Part shown: positions 1-8,770 of the stretch, in pieces
How positions within the stretch are numbered: the first letter of the stretch is position 1
Layout of the letters: each line of letters opens with the position of its first letter
Notes under the pieces: generated by a model
Databases searched by the model: none
The model's input: the letters and a program-made list of their open reading frames with translations, nothing else
Told to the model about the DNA's origin: nothing
Position numbers and translations under genes: made by a program
Source: Salinibacterium sp. NG253
GTDB lineage: Bacteria > Actinomycetota > Actinomycetes > Actinomycetales > Microbacteriaceae
Length of the DNA: 64,000 nt
Reading direction: 5' to 3'
Assembly: GCF_015864945.1 (NCBI RefSeq)
Contig: NZ_JADYWF010000001.1
Span: 930,378-994,377, forward strand

Positions 1-1
1 T

Positions 2-727
2 CTGGTCTACGCGGCCGCTCTCATCGGACTCCTGATCGGCGCATTCGCCTTCGCGACCGCTGCCGGTCTCGACCAGGCAATCGCCACGGCGCTTACTGTC
101 AGCGCGACCGTGATCTGTCTCGTGGTGATCCCTACCGCCGTCGAAACGCTCAGCCGCGGCAAGTCCCTCGGCAAGCTTGCGATCGGAGCCCGCATCGTTC
201 GCAACGATGGCGGCGCGATTGGCTTTCGCCATGCCTTCATCCGCGCCCTGATCGGTGTGCTCGAAATCTTCATGACCGCGGGTGGTTTAGCGGCAATCGC
301 GGCGTTGCTCAACACACGAGCACAGCGCCTCGGTGATCTCGTTGCGGGCACCTACGCCCAGTACGAACGCGTATCGAAGTTCTCGAACCCTGTGGTGCAG
401 CTACCTGGCCAGTTGGCCGACTGGGCTCGCACCGCCGATGTCGCCAAGATGCCGGATGCTCTGGCCCGGCGCATCTCCCACTTTCTGGTTGCCGCCCCCG
501 GCTATACGCCGATGACGCGCCACCAGCACGCTCTGAACCTTGCGCACGAGGCCTCCGCCTACGTTTCTCCGCTGCCCGCCGTGGAGCCAGAAATACTGCT
601 CAGTGCTGTCAGCGCTCTGCGGCGAGAGCGCGAGACAGTCGCGCTTGCTAGCGAGAAAGCTCGCCTTGCTGCCCTCTCCCCCGCGTTGACCGGTGTTCCC
701 CGCGGCTTTCCAAGCGACCGCGGCTAA
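2..727 (+). CDS. RDD family membrane protein (5' end outside window)
   Basis: The reading frame is open from the first bases, so the true start lies upstream. The visible 241 residues contain two hydrophobic segments near the beginning, then a loop with SRGKSLGKLAIGARIVR, another membrane segment around residues 80-100, and RAQRLGDLVAGTYAQYER. This layout is typical of RDD-domain membrane proteins, whose biochemical role is mostly unknown. A hydrophilic tail of about 110 residues follows and has no recognised domain. In actinobacteria RDD genes often end a MoxR/DUF58/SpoIIM-type cluster, but that cluster would be outside this window. The stop codon overlaps the stop of the convergent manB by two bases. 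Confidence 0.8.
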   Translation: MVYAAALIGLLIGAFAFATAAGLDQAIATALTVSATVICLVVIPTAVETLSRGKSLGKLAIGARIVRNDGGAIGFRHAFIRALIGVLEIFMTAGGLAAIAALLNTRAQRLGDLVAGTYAQYERVSKFSNPVVQLPGQLADWARTADVAKMPDALARRISHFLVAAPGYTPMTRHQHALNLAHEASAYVSPLPAVEPEILLSAVSALRRERETVALASEKARLAALSPALTGVPRGFPSDRG

Positions 728-2148
728 GCGCGAATCAACGCAAGCGCGCGATCGCGAATGGTCTCAAGCGTTGCCTGATCGCCGGCTTCGGCGTTGAGCC
801 GCAGCAATGGCTCAGTGTTCGACGGACGCACGTTGAACCACCAGAAGGGTTCGCCCGGTGCCGTGGTGCCAGTGACGGTGAGGCCATCAAGCTCATCGAA
901 CTCGGCCTCGCCCTCAAAGGCCGCGCGAATGCGAGCAGTAGCTGCCGGAACATCGTCCACCACCGAGTTGATTTCGCCGCTCGCCGCATAGGGCGAATAG
1001 CGATCGGAGAGCACCGAGAGGGGCTCCGGCTGCGAACCGAACTCGGCAAGCAAGTGCATCGCGGCGAGCATCCCGTTATCGGCGCCCCAAAAATCGCGGA
1101 AGTAATAGTGCGCCGAGTGTTCGCCGCCAAAGATCGCGCCGGTTGCCGCCATCTGATCCTTGATGAGCGAATGGCCAACATGGGTGCGCACCGGGATCGC
1201 CCCAGCGGCTTCAATCGTCTCGGCCACAATTCGTGACGTGATCAGATTGTGGATGACACGGATGTCGCCCTCGGGCTGTAATGCGCGCACTCGCTGAATT
1301 TCCCGCAGGGCCACAACCGCGGCAACAGCACTGGGACTCATGGGGTTTCCGCGCTCGTCAACCACGAAGCAACGGTCGGCGTCGCCATCGAAGGCGAGCC
1401 CGACATCCGCACCGTGTTCGAGCACTGCTTTTTGCAGGTCAACGATGTTGGCGGGTTCGAGCGGGTTCGCTTCGTGGTTGGGGAAGGTGCCATCGAGTTC
1501 GAAATACATGGGGATGATCTCGATGGGAAGCGCCGGCAAACCGGCCGCCGTCGAGAGCACAGCCGGAACCGTCATGCCGCCCATGCCGTTGCCGGCATCT
1601 ACAACGACACGAATAGGGCGGATGCCGCTGAGATCAACAAGTTTGCGCAAGTAGCTGGCGTAGTCGCCAAGCACATCGAGCTCTCGCTGAGCACCAACCG
1701 CAGAAACCTCTTCGATTCCCGTAGCCAGATACTGCTGGGCGCGGTCACGAATCGACTTCAAGCCGGTTGCGAAACTGATTCCCTGGGCTCCCGCGCGACT
1801 GAACTTGATGCCGTTGTACGTCGCCGGATTGTGGCTAGCGGTAAACATGGCGGCCGGGGCATTGAGCGAACCGGACGCAAAATAGGTTTCGTCCGTCGAG
1901 CAGAGTCCGATGAGAACGACGTTGGCGCCACGAGCGCGAGCGCCAGCCGAGAACGCCGCAGCGAAACCCGGAGACGAGTCGCGCATGTCGTGGCCGACGA
2001 TGATTTCCTGGCCGGCGGCATCCACTTCATCAGCGAATGCGGCGCCAAGAGCTTCGACAACATCGTCGGTGAGCTGAGAACCAACAAGGCCACGAACGTC
2101 GTACGCCTTGATAAATGGTGCGAGATCGATGGGGTTAGCTTTGCTCAT
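724..2148 (-). CDS. manB: Phosphomannomutase/phosphoglucomutase ManB
   Basis: This 474-residue alpha-D-phosphohexomutase interconverts hexose-6-phosphate and hexose-1-phosphate and here most likely supplies mannose-1-phosphate for GDP-mannose. The phosphoserine loop TASHNP is at residues 103-108. The metal-binding DGDADR lies in domain 2, the sugar-binding GGEHSAHYYF in domain 3, and the phosphate-binding RPSNTEP near the C-terminus, so all four family signatures are intact. The length is normal. The start overlaps the 3' end of the DUF3499 gene by 14 bases, which suggests co-transcription and coupled translation. With manA at 9900 and the gmd genes it completes much of a mannose and GDP-mannose supply route. 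Specificity for mannose rather than glucose is inferred from context. Confidence 0.93.
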   Translation of the reverse strand: MSKANPIDLAPFIKAYDVRGLVGSQLTDDVVEALGAAFADEVDAAGQEIIVGHDMRDSSPGFAAAFSAGARARGANVVLIGLCSTDETYFASGSLNAPAAMFTASHNPATYNGIKFSRAGAQGISFATGLKSIRDRAQQYLATGIEEVSAVGAQRELDVLGDYASYLRKLVDLSGIRPIRVVVDAGNGMGGMTVPAVLSTAAGLPALPIEIIPMYFELDGTFPNHEANPLEPANIVDLQKAVLEHGADVGLAFDGDADRCFVVDERGNPMSPSAVAAVVALREIQRVRALQPEGDIRVIHNLITSRIVAETIEAAGAIPVRTHVGHSLIKDQMAATGAIFGGEHSAHYYFRDFWGADNGMLAAMHLLAEFGSQPEPLSVLSDRYSPYAASGEINSVVDDVPAATARIRAAFEGEAEFDELDGLTVTGTTAPGEPFWWFNVRPSNTEPLLRLNAEAGDQATLETIRDRALALIRA

Positions 2149-2350
2149 GCCCCAAAACTACATGGCGAACGACCTGCCAACCCTGAGGCACGGATAGTCG
2201 ATCAGCATGGCGGGCGCACAAATCGTAGGTGTGTGGTTCTGCGCTGTAGCTCAGCGGCCCCAAAACTGCCATCGAGTCGGCATAGACATAGGTGAGGGTG
2301 GCGACTGCTTCGGAGTTGCAGGCGACCTTGCTGCACGGGCGCTGATTCAT
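2135..2350 (-). CDS. DUF3499 family protein
   Basis: This small soluble protein of 71 residues begins MNQRPCSKVAC. It carries cysteines in PCSKVAC and DLCARHADRL that could bind a metal (CxxxxC near the N-terminus and C...H near the C-terminus). The family is conserved in actinobacteria immediately upstream of manB, and its function is unknown. The ATG at 2350 was chosen because AGGG lies seven bases upstream; a longer frame to 2413 would run into the divergent neighbour. The gene overlaps manB by 14 bases. Confidence 0.82.
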   Translation of the reverse strand: MNQRPCSKVACNSEAVATLTYVYADSMAVLGPLSYSAEPHTYDLCARHADRLSVPQGWQVVRHVVLGHEQS

Positions 2351-2413
2351 TGTGAGCCCTAGCCTACGGCTGTGCGCCCACAGATGGGCAACTGGCGGTC
2401 GTACAATGAGCAC

Positions 2414-2857
2414 GTGGCTAGATCATCGAAGCGAGCGTCTACGCGCTCTGTGCGGGGCAACTGGCGCGACCGTCACGGTCGCGGCATCCGTTCTGCCGTC
2501 ACTGGTCCTCACCTTCCGCTGCTGAGTAGTCGCAACGGAAACTTCGAGCTCACGGTCGCGTCTGCCGCCCAGTATTTGAAAGAGATGTGGCCAGAGGAAC
2601 TCGCCAGTGCTCGGTTCGAGCTCGGGCTTATGCCCGGTAGCAGCCCCGAGGGCAGCAAGATCGTGCGCTGGACCGCTCTGCCTGACGAGAAGCGCATCGT
2701 TCTCTACCGCTTGCCCATCGAGCGCATGGCGAGGCTGCACCGCGATGACGAACTCCATAAGCGGATGCTTATCGAGAGTTGTGTTTTTCAGGCCGTTGCC
2801 GAGTACATCGGCAAAGAGCCGTGGGAGCTCGCCCCGGAGCGGTTCCGCAATTTCTAA
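2414..2857 (+). CDS. Zincin-like metallopeptidase-family protein with degenerate motif
   Basis: This protein of about 147 residues resembles the small zincin-like 'metallopeptidase family' proteins encoded divergently from DUF3499 and near whiB2 in actinobacteria. The first 45 residues are basic and low in complexity. The segment RMLIESCVFQAVAEYIG sits where true members carry HExxH followed by a distal His, but here no zinc ligand remains, so catalysis is doubtful. The GTG at 2414 gives the product MARSSKR...; an ATG at 2372 would add 14 residues and lie close to the divergent start at 2350. Neither start has a strong ribosome binding site. The gene converges on the DUF5719 gene with three bases between. 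Confidence 0.6.
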   Translation: MARSSKRASTRSVRGNWRDRHGRGIRSAVTGPHLPLLSSRNGNFELTVASAAQYLKEMWPEELASARFELGLMPGSSPEGSKIVRWTALPDEKRIVLYRLPIERMARLHRDDELHKRMLIESCVFQAVAEYIGKEPWELAPERFRNF

Positions 2858-2860
2858 CGG

Positions 2861-4444
2861 CTAAGGAAACACGGTCAGCGGCGACGAACCCGGCGTCTGC
2901 GGGTCAATCGAATACGCCGCGATGAAGCCGTTCTCCGCCTGCGTGACACTCGCATAGACCGGGCCACTCTGGGTGAGCGTAAACGTTCGTCCGCTCGATA
3001 CCGGCACGCTGACGCTCGTGCCCGGCTCGATCGTGTACTCCTCGCTGAAGCCCGCGTCGGCGGAGAGAGTCACATCAACTGCGGTCTCGCCAGCATTGGT
3101 CACGTTGACGGTGGCATCCAGCCCGGGAGCAACCGTGAATTGGGTGTCACCGCTGAGCGCCGGGCTCGAGGTGAACCAGGCAAAGTCTGTCGCCGAAACC
3201 TTGTCGCTCGCGCTGATTACGGCGGAGGTCGTGCGGGCAGCGGCAACGATGGGCTCGTCCGATTCGATCTGAACCGTGTAGGTGCCGGTGGCGAGTTCTT
3301 CAATCGGGATGTCGGTGACAACACCAGCGCTCAGGTCGAGGGTGAACTCAATAGGGTCACGCTCGGCATCCGTCGGTGTCAGCGTTGTGGTGATGCTCGC
3401 CGGTGTCTCACCAGGCACGAGCACCCGGATAGCCGCAATCACGTCATCCGTTTCGGTTGCGGTACCGCGCAAAGCCTGAATGGCCTTAAGACTGGTCACA
3501 ACCATGGCAGGAATCACTACCGAGCGAGAAGACGGTTGGCTTGCGCCCACGATCTCCACCCCGCCAGCATCGAGCCCGCGCACGATCGACTGCTGTAGTT
3601 CTGCCGTGATCTGGCCGCCAGTGCTCGTCACGTGTACGACGGGAGAAGAAATGCCCGGGGCAAACCCGGCAAGTGACAAGACGCGCTGTCCATTGGGCGG
3701 AACCACGATTCCGGTGGTTCCGGCCGCCGACACGATCCCACGCTCGTCGAAGATGTCGAGGGTGACTGTCGAGGCAACTTCGGTGGGGTTGATCAGCGAA
3801 ATCAACGTCGTGCGCCCGGTGGTTGTCGAACCGCCCACGAGCCAGCTATCGCCGCCGACAGCACGGCAGCCAGCAGCCGCGAAGCCCACATAGTCACCGA
3901 TATTCACGTATTGCGATTGCGCGCCACTCAGCCGTACGAGAGAGTCGGGAGATTGCGCGTCGGGAGCAGCACTCAACACCAACGGTTCAGCAACAGCTTC
4001 ACCGGCTTCGGCATCCGAGGCGGTAATGCCCGACTGTTCAACGCTGCCCGTACTCGACGAGAAACGAGTGAGGGCCTGCCCCAAGGTGAAGACAGTGGAT
4101 GCCTCGGCACCCGAATCGTCAGAGAGCCGCAAGAGCGGCCCGGGGCACGTCAGCTGCTGCGCTGTGGGCACCGGAACAACGAGCTCGCTTGGCGGTGTCG
4201 CTGTGTACGACGGAAGATCAACAAAGCTCGAACCGAGCACCGCAGCGGCGGCAATTCCGATACCGAGTACTCCGACGACAACTCGCGCGCCAACGGCGGC
4301 AGCAGCTTTGGCTGACACCGGGCGTTTTGTGCTTGATTCCGGCTCGGGGGCGCCGGTGAGTTCGTGGTCATCATCGAACTCTTCACCGGTGGGCTGATCG
4401 GGCAGCGCAGCAGCTTCGTCAGGGGTGAGTTCGTTGTCGATCAT
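2861..4444 (-). CDS. DUF5719 family exported protein
   Basis: This 527-residue protein has an acidic cytoplasmic N-terminus of about 50 residues, a single hydrophobic segment at about residues 50-75 (AAVGARVVVGVLGIGIAAAAVLG), and a long extracellular region rich in Val, Thr and Ser with beta-sandwich-like repeats. It is probably a membrane-anchored surface protein. DUF5719 proteins in actinobacteria sit directly beside a large membrane glycosyltransferase, as here, and their function is unknown. The ATGA overlap with the upstream glycosyltransferase gene (4441-4444) indicates translational coupling and suggests that the two products work together at the envelope. Confidence 0.78.
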   Translation of the reverse strand: MIDNELTPDEAAALPDQPTGEEFDDDHELTGAPEPESSTKRPVSAKAAAAVGARVVVGVLGIGIAAAAVLGSSFVDLPSYTATPPSELVVPVPTAQQLTCPGPLLRLSDDSGAEASTVFTLGQALTRFSSSTGSVEQSGITASDAEAGEAVAEPLVLSAAPDAQSPDSLVRLSGAQSQYVNIGDYVGFAAAGCRAVGGDSWLVGGSTTTGRTTLISLINPTEVASTVTLDIFDERGIVSAAGTTGIVVPPNGQRVLSLAGFAPGISSPVVHVTSTGGQITAELQQSIVRGLDAGGVEIVGASQPSSRSVVIPAMVVTSLKAIQALRGTATETDDVIAAIRVLVPGETPASITTTLTPTDAERDPIEFTLDLSAGVVTDIPIEELATGTYTVQIESDEPIVAAARTTSAVISASDKVSATDFAWFTSSPALSGDTQFTVAPGLDATVNVTNAGETAVDVTLSADAGFSEEYTIEPGTSVSVPVSSGRTFTLTQSGPVYASVTQAENGFIAAYSIDPQTPGSSPLTVFP

Positions 4445-7251
4445 TGGTTCGCCTCAATCACAGTGACGGCGCTCTCGGCTTTGGCCGCTTTGAGACGACG
4501 GCGACGAGTTGTCGGAATGGCGAGCAGCAGAGTGAGGCCAAAGACAACGATCTGGCCGGTGAGCACAATCTGCCCCCAACGAGTCTCGGTGTTACTCGCG
4601 CCGACCGGAATCTCGGCTTCGCGAAGTTCGGGGTAATGCCAGAGGTAGCCCTGAGCGGTATCGCCAATAGGGTTCAGGATGCTGTTGCCGTCGAGGGCTT
4701 CGATGATGCGTTGACGCGTCTCGGCGGTGTCGGAATCGGTCGCCGGGGTAAGCACGATGAAGGCGATCTGCAGGTCGTTGAGTTCATCCGCGATTGCGTA
4801 GCCGCTGCGGGAGGCAATGTTGCCGGCGAGCGTCGCGTTGACGAGTTCTGCGTCGGAGAGTTCTGTGCTCGTGGCAGCAAGCGTTGACTGCTCGTCAAGT
4901 CCTGAGCCACGACCACGGTGCAGGTCGACCGCAATGGTGGAATCCGAGGTCACGGTGATCTGCAGAGTGCCAAGTCCGTCGCGTTGAGTGGACTCTGCCG
5001 CCACAAAGGCTGGCAGCAAACGTCCATTGCTTGTCGTCACGGGTGCAGCACCGGAGGCGAGCGACCACAGCGGTGCCGCTGCGATACCGAGGATACCGAT
5101 GAGGGCGACAACGGCGGGAAGCGCAGCATGACGACCGAGACTGTCGATCGCGACGATCACAGCGCCGCTGAGCCCGAGCCAGTAGAGGCTGAGACCGGCA
5201 CCAGCCCAGACGGTTACCTCGGATTCACCCGAGGCGCTCACGGTCAAGTGAGTAGCCGCGACCGCGGTGGCGAAGCCTAGGAGGGCGAGCGCGAGGGCGG
5301 GAACAGCGCGGCGGGTGCCGGGCACGAAGAGGCTCATGAGGGCGAGCGCTGCGAACGGCGCGAGCAACAGCGCCACAAGGAGCGGACCATAGCGATCGTT
5401 AAGGCCGAGGGTCGAGAGAAGTTCGCTCCACCCGTTGGTTCCCGGAACGACGCTACCGATCGCCAATTGCCAGCCGCTTGATGCCTCGCGGGCTACCGGT
5501 AGGCCAGGGTCAGCAAAGATCGCCAGCAGCGCACCGCGACCCCACTGCTGAATGACGAGCGGCGCAAACAGTGCGGCCGCGGGAATCACAATCCAGATCA
5601 GGCGATGAGTCGACTTGGGGCGCAACACGATCCATGCCACAAGCCCAATCAACAGAGCCGGAATCAAACTCGGCGCTGAGGCGGTGATCACGGCAAAGAG
5701 CAGCGCAGCCAGTGCAGCCATCGCCCAATTGTGGGCAGCACGCAAGGCCGTGAGAATCAGCCAGGGCAGCAAGATATGAGCAAGAACTGCGCCCAGTTGT
5801 CCTTCCCCCAGTGCGATGAGGAAGCTCGGAGCAACCGTCCACGCAACAGCCGCGAGCGTTGGTGCCCACGTGCGTTCGGAGATGGCAGCCGCGCACAACC
5901 ACGCCGCCAGCGAGGCAAGTGGCAACGCCAACAAATACAGCATCACGATGCTGAACGAAGGATTCCAGAAGGTCAGCGAGCCCATTAGCGCCAGAACGGC
6001 CGCGAATGGATCCGCCGCAACTACCTCTTGCGCGAGATCGTTCCAGCCGTAGCCGACATGAGCCCACAGCTCAGAAACGGTCGTCGAGAGTGGCAGGAGT
6101 CCACCGCCGGTGAGCGCAACAGCATCAACAAACCGGGAAAAACTGACCATGCCGAGGATGCCAGCCAAGAGCACTACCCAGGCGCCGCCATTTCCAAAGA
6201 ACTTGGGACGCTCGACCTCGAAGGCCGCATCGGGCGCAGCCCCCTGGCGTTCATGCGCTCGCACTTCACGAAGCTCCGCCCACGACATCCGCAACGGGTC
6301 GACGGCGGCGAACCCCACCTGCTTATTGCGGCGGAGATTGCGGCGTGCCGCCACGACTCCCCCATCGAAGATCGCAGCAAAAGCGGCAGCGAATTCGCCG
6401 GCAATTGCCGTTGGACGTTTCGCGACGAGATGGCCGAGCGACCGCAAAATAGCGAGCGGCAACAGCGTAAGCCAGTGAAGCGGCACTGCGGGAGCGGGCG
6501 CATAGACGAGTCGGCGGTGCAGTTGGGCAAAGCGTTGCACCCTGTTGTGAGCCGCCGCCGAGATCGAGCGCTTGCCAAAGAGTTCCGGTCCGCCAGAGCT
6601 TGCGACCCGAGCATCCGCGACAGCAACGACGCGGTGGCCAGCCAAACGGGCACGAATACAGAAGTCGAGTGCCGCATCCACCGAGGTAAGTTTTGGGTCA
6701 AAGCCGCCGAGCGCCGTCCACACTTGGCGCCGCACGAGCATGCCAGCGCCGGCCACGCCCATGGCGTCGGTCTGCACGTCGTGCTGGGCCTGGTCGAGTT
6801 CGTCGTTGACGAGTCCAACCGAGCGCCCGAGAGGCGTCAGTGTTTCGCCAAAGTTAGAAATAACGGATGGGTCGTCCCACCGCACCAATTTAGGGCCGGC
6901 AACAGCCACTGACGGCGCAATTTCGACGGCGCCGAGCAGCGCGCGCAAAGCATTCGGATCCGGAGCGCTGTCGTGCGCGAGCAGCCACAACCATTCGTTC
7001 TCGGTGGCTTGCGGTGCTGCGGTGTAGAGCGCAGCACCGATCGCGCCACCAAAAGTCTTGTGCGCGTGAGCGTCCGCTATCTGCGCCGGGGCCGAGTCTG
7101 CCATGAGAGCCAGCGACTCATCACTCGACTCAGCATCAACCACGATGACCGAATCGGGTCGTCGAGATTGGGCCGCGATCGCGGCAAGTGTTCGTGGCAG
7201 ATACTTCGCACCGTTTCGGGCGACTAGTACTGCGGTGACTCTCGGCTGCAT
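4441..7251 (-). CDS. Large membrane glycosyltransferase family 2 protein
   Basis: This 936-residue protein has an N-terminal GT2 domain (about residues 1-250) that opens RVTAVLVARNGAKYLPRTL. It has VVDAESSDES, an acidic WLLAHDSAPDP site and a later GGFDPKLTSVDAALDF acceptor-side motif. About residues 350-780 form 10-12 predicted membrane helices, followed by an extracytoplasmic C-terminal part and a last helix near residue 900. It probably transfers a sugar from a nucleotide donor to a lipid-linked wall glycan; the substrate is unknown. It is coupled by ATGA to the DUF5719 gene and lies next to whiB2, a conserved actinobacterial order. Confidence 0.82.
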   Translation of the reverse strand: MQPRVTAVLVARNGAKYLPRTLAAIAAQSRRPDSVIVVDAESSDESLALMADSAPAQIADAHAHKTFGGAIGAALYTAAPQATENEWLWLLAHDSAPDPNALRALLGAVEIAPSVAVAGPKLVRWDDPSVISNFGETLTPLGRSVGLVNDELDQAQHDVQTDAMGVAGAGMLVRRQVWTALGGFDPKLTSVDAALDFCIRARLAGHRVVAVADARVASSGGPELFGKRSISAAAHNRVQRFAQLHRRLVYAPAPAVPLHWLTLLPLAILRSLGHLVAKRPTAIAGEFAAAFAAIFDGGVVAARRNLRRNKQVGFAAVDPLRMSWAELREVRAHERQGAAPDAAFEVERPKFFGNGGAWVVLLAGILGMVSFSRFVDAVALTGGGLLPLSTTVSELWAHVGYGWNDLAQEVVAADPFAAVLALMGSLTFWNPSFSIVMLYLLALPLASLAAWLCAAAISERTWAPTLAAVAWTVAPSFLIALGEGQLGAVLAHILLPWLILTALRAAHNWAMAALAALLFAVITASAPSLIPALLIGLVAWIVLRPKSTHRLIWIVIPAAALFAPLVIQQWGRGALLAIFADPGLPVAREASSGWQLAIGSVVPGTNGWSELLSTLGLNDRYGPLLVALLLAPFAALALMSLFVPGTRRAVPALALALLGFATAVAATHLTVSASGESEVTVWAGAGLSLYWLGLSGAVIVAIDSLGRHAALPAVVALIGILGIAAAPLWSLASGAAPVTTSNGRLLPAFVAAESTQRDGLGTLQITVTSDSTIAVDLHRGRGSGLDEQSTLAATSTELSDAELVNATLAGNIASRSGYAIADELNDLQIAFIVLTPATDSDTAETRQRIIEALDGNSILNPIGDTAQGYLWHYPELREAEIPVGASNTETRWGQIVLTGQIVVFGLTLLLAIPTTRRRRLKAAKAESAVTVIEANQ

Positions 7252-7355
7252 TTGTTTGAGACTATGCGCCGCTCGCGCAGTTTTACACTCGACGCGCTGC
7301 AGAGCCGCGAGTCTGAGAGCCGCCCCAATTCGGGGTTATGGCTCCACCCGGCTAA

Positions 7356-7682
7356 CTAGCTCGCGCGCTTGCGAAGCTTGCGACGTTCGCGCTCAGAGAG
7401 ACCGCCCCAGATTCCGAAACGCTCATCGTTTTCGAGAGCGTATTCGAGGCACTGGCTGCGAACTTCACACGAGGAACAAATCTTCTTTGCGTCACGTGTT
7501 GACCCACCCTTTTCGGGGAAGAACGCTTCGGGGTCTGTTTGTGCGCAGAGTGAGTCGGTCTGCCAAGAGAGCGCATTGCCGTCTTCATCGGCGAGAGGTT
7601 GACGAACTCCGGGAACCCCAAGTCGTACGGGGTCAACAAACCAGTCGTCCGGAACTCCCGCGCGGTATCCGCTGTTGCCCAT
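7356..7682 (-). CDS. whiB2: WhiB-family iron-sulfur transcriptional regulator (WhiB2/WhmD type)
   Basis: This 108-residue WhiB protein has the four cluster-binding cysteines at positions 46, 69, 72 and 78 (C-x22-C-x2-C-x5-C). They are followed by the GIWGGL turn and a basic C-terminus RERRKLRKR that contacts DNA or sigma factor. WhiB2 orthologues control septation and cell division in actinobacteria (family knowledge). The start at 7682 was chosen because GGAGGGGAG lies just upstream; a frame from 7721 would be longer but lacks such a site. The location between the GT2/DUF5719 pair and mannose genes matches the conserved whiB2 neighbourhood. A perfect palindrome lies upstream at 7737-7748. 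Confidence 0.9.
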   Translation of the reverse strand: MGNSGYRAGVPDDWFVDPVRLGVPGVRQPLADEDGNALSWQTDSLCAQTDPEAFFPEKGGSTRDAKKICSSCEVRSQCLEYALENDERFGIWGGLSERERRKLRKRAS

Positions 7683-7736
7683 CTGGTCTTTCTCCCCTCC
7701 GCCTTTAATGCTTCGCATCAAATCGCGTTACATAAT

Positions 7737-7748
7737 TACACCGGTGTA
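7737..7748. promoter_or_regulatory. Perfect 12-bp palindrome upstream of whiB2
   Basis: The sequence TACACCGGTGTA is a perfect dyad about 55 bases upstream of the whiB2 start codon, next to an AT-rich TAATTATG stretch that could be a -10 element on the minus strand. It could be an operator for a dimeric regulator. No named factor can be assigned from the sequence. Confidence 0.4.
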
Positions 7749-7822
7749 GTTCCCGAGAGTCAAGTCGCAGATCATAATTGCCTCGACTACGAGTTAAGGG
7801 TTATGGCGCGCCGTGACTTAAA

Positions 7823-8770
7823 TTAACTCAGCAAAGAGAGATCGTGATCGACCATCGCCGCCACAATTTCATCAAACTCAACCTGTGGTGTCCAACCTAG
7901 AATCCGCTGAGCCTTGCTCGCATCCCCCAGTTGTAGGGCGGCATCCCCCGTGCGCAGCAAAGAATCGGAGACCGTCAGGCGCTCAGACCAGTCGTCGACG
8001 CCCGCCCGCTCAAATGCAGCGGCCACGAAATCTCGCACGGAATGGGAAACGCCCGTCGCAATCACAAAATCGTCGGCCTGCGGATGCTGCGCTGCTCGAA
8101 CGAGCGCATCCGCGTAATCAGGCGCCCAGCCCCAATCGCGGCGGGCATCCAGATTTCCGAGTTCGAGAGTGTCTTGCAGCCCCCGAGAAATCCGCGCAGC
8201 GGCCGCAGTGATCTTTCGGGTCACAAACGCTTCGGGTCGACGCGGCGACTCGTGGTTGTACAAAATCACAGAAGAGGCCGCAACGCCCGCAGTGCGGTAC
8301 GCCCCGACGAGTCCGTGAGCATAGGCCTTAGCAGCGCCGTAGGGGCTTGTGGGGCGCACTGGAGTGCTCTCGTTCTGCGGAGAGACGCTTGGCGTGCCAA
8401 AGATTTCCGCGCTCGAGGCTTGAACGAAGCGGATGTCGGCGTCGCCGCGGTCGTGAATCTTCTTAACCGCTGCGAGCATTTCTGCCACGACCGCGCCGTT
8501 CAGCCGCGCAGTGAGGGTCGGATTCTGCCACGACTGGTACACGGAGCTCAGCGCTGCCAGATTGTAAATCTCGTTGGGCTGCAGTTCATCGATGAGTTCG
8601 CCGATTGCACTATCCGCGGCCAGATCAAGCTCGTGGGCAACGACTCCCGGCGCCACAAGTTCTCCCACGTCACGGGTCACACCGTGCACTTCGTAGCCTT
8701 GAGCGAGCAGCAGCTCGGCTAGATAGGAACCATCTTGGCCGGTGACACCGGTGATCAGTGCACGGGTCAT
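7823..8770 (-). CDS. GDP-mannose 4,6-dehydratase-like SDR (second copy)
   Basis: This 315-residue extended short-chain dehydrogenase has the NAD(P) loop GVTGQDG at residues 8-14, SSAEIFG, the catalytic PYGAAKAY and the dehydratase-type [15 protein letters not shown]. These features place it with GDP-mannose 4,6-dehydratase (Gmd) rather than with the 4-keto reductases. The product would be GDP-4-keto-6-deoxy-D-mannose. It is coupled by ATGA overlap to a second gmd gene upstream (8767-8770). Compared with that copy, its middle part is shortened and the residues after NHESPRR differ. It may have diverged into a partner enzyme such as an epimerase or reductase; the exact reaction is uncertain. 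Confidence 0.75.
   Translation of the reverse strand: MTRALITGVTGQDGSYLAELLLAQGYEVHGVTRDVGELVAPGVVAHELDLAADSAIGELIDELQPNEIYNLAALSSVYQSWQNPTLTARLNGAVVAEMLAAVKKIHDRGDADIRFVQASSAEIFGTPSVSPQNESTPVRPTSPYGAAKAYAHGLVGAYRTAGVAASSVILYNHESPRRPEAFVTRKITAAAARISRGLQDTLELGNLDARRDWGWAPDYADALVRAAQHPQADDFVIATGVSHSVRDFVAAAFERAGVDDWSERLTVSDSLLRTGDAALQLGDASKAQRILGWTPQVEFDEIVAAMVDHDLSLLS

Noticed and set aside
1414-2295. Long plus-strand open frame of 293 residues
   Set aside because: It lies antisense to manB, whose active-site motifs are all intact, and its translation has no family signature.
6028-6912. Long plus-strand frame antisense to the large glycosyltransferase
   Set aside because: It is a shadow of the GT2 domain codons and has a basic, low-complexity product.
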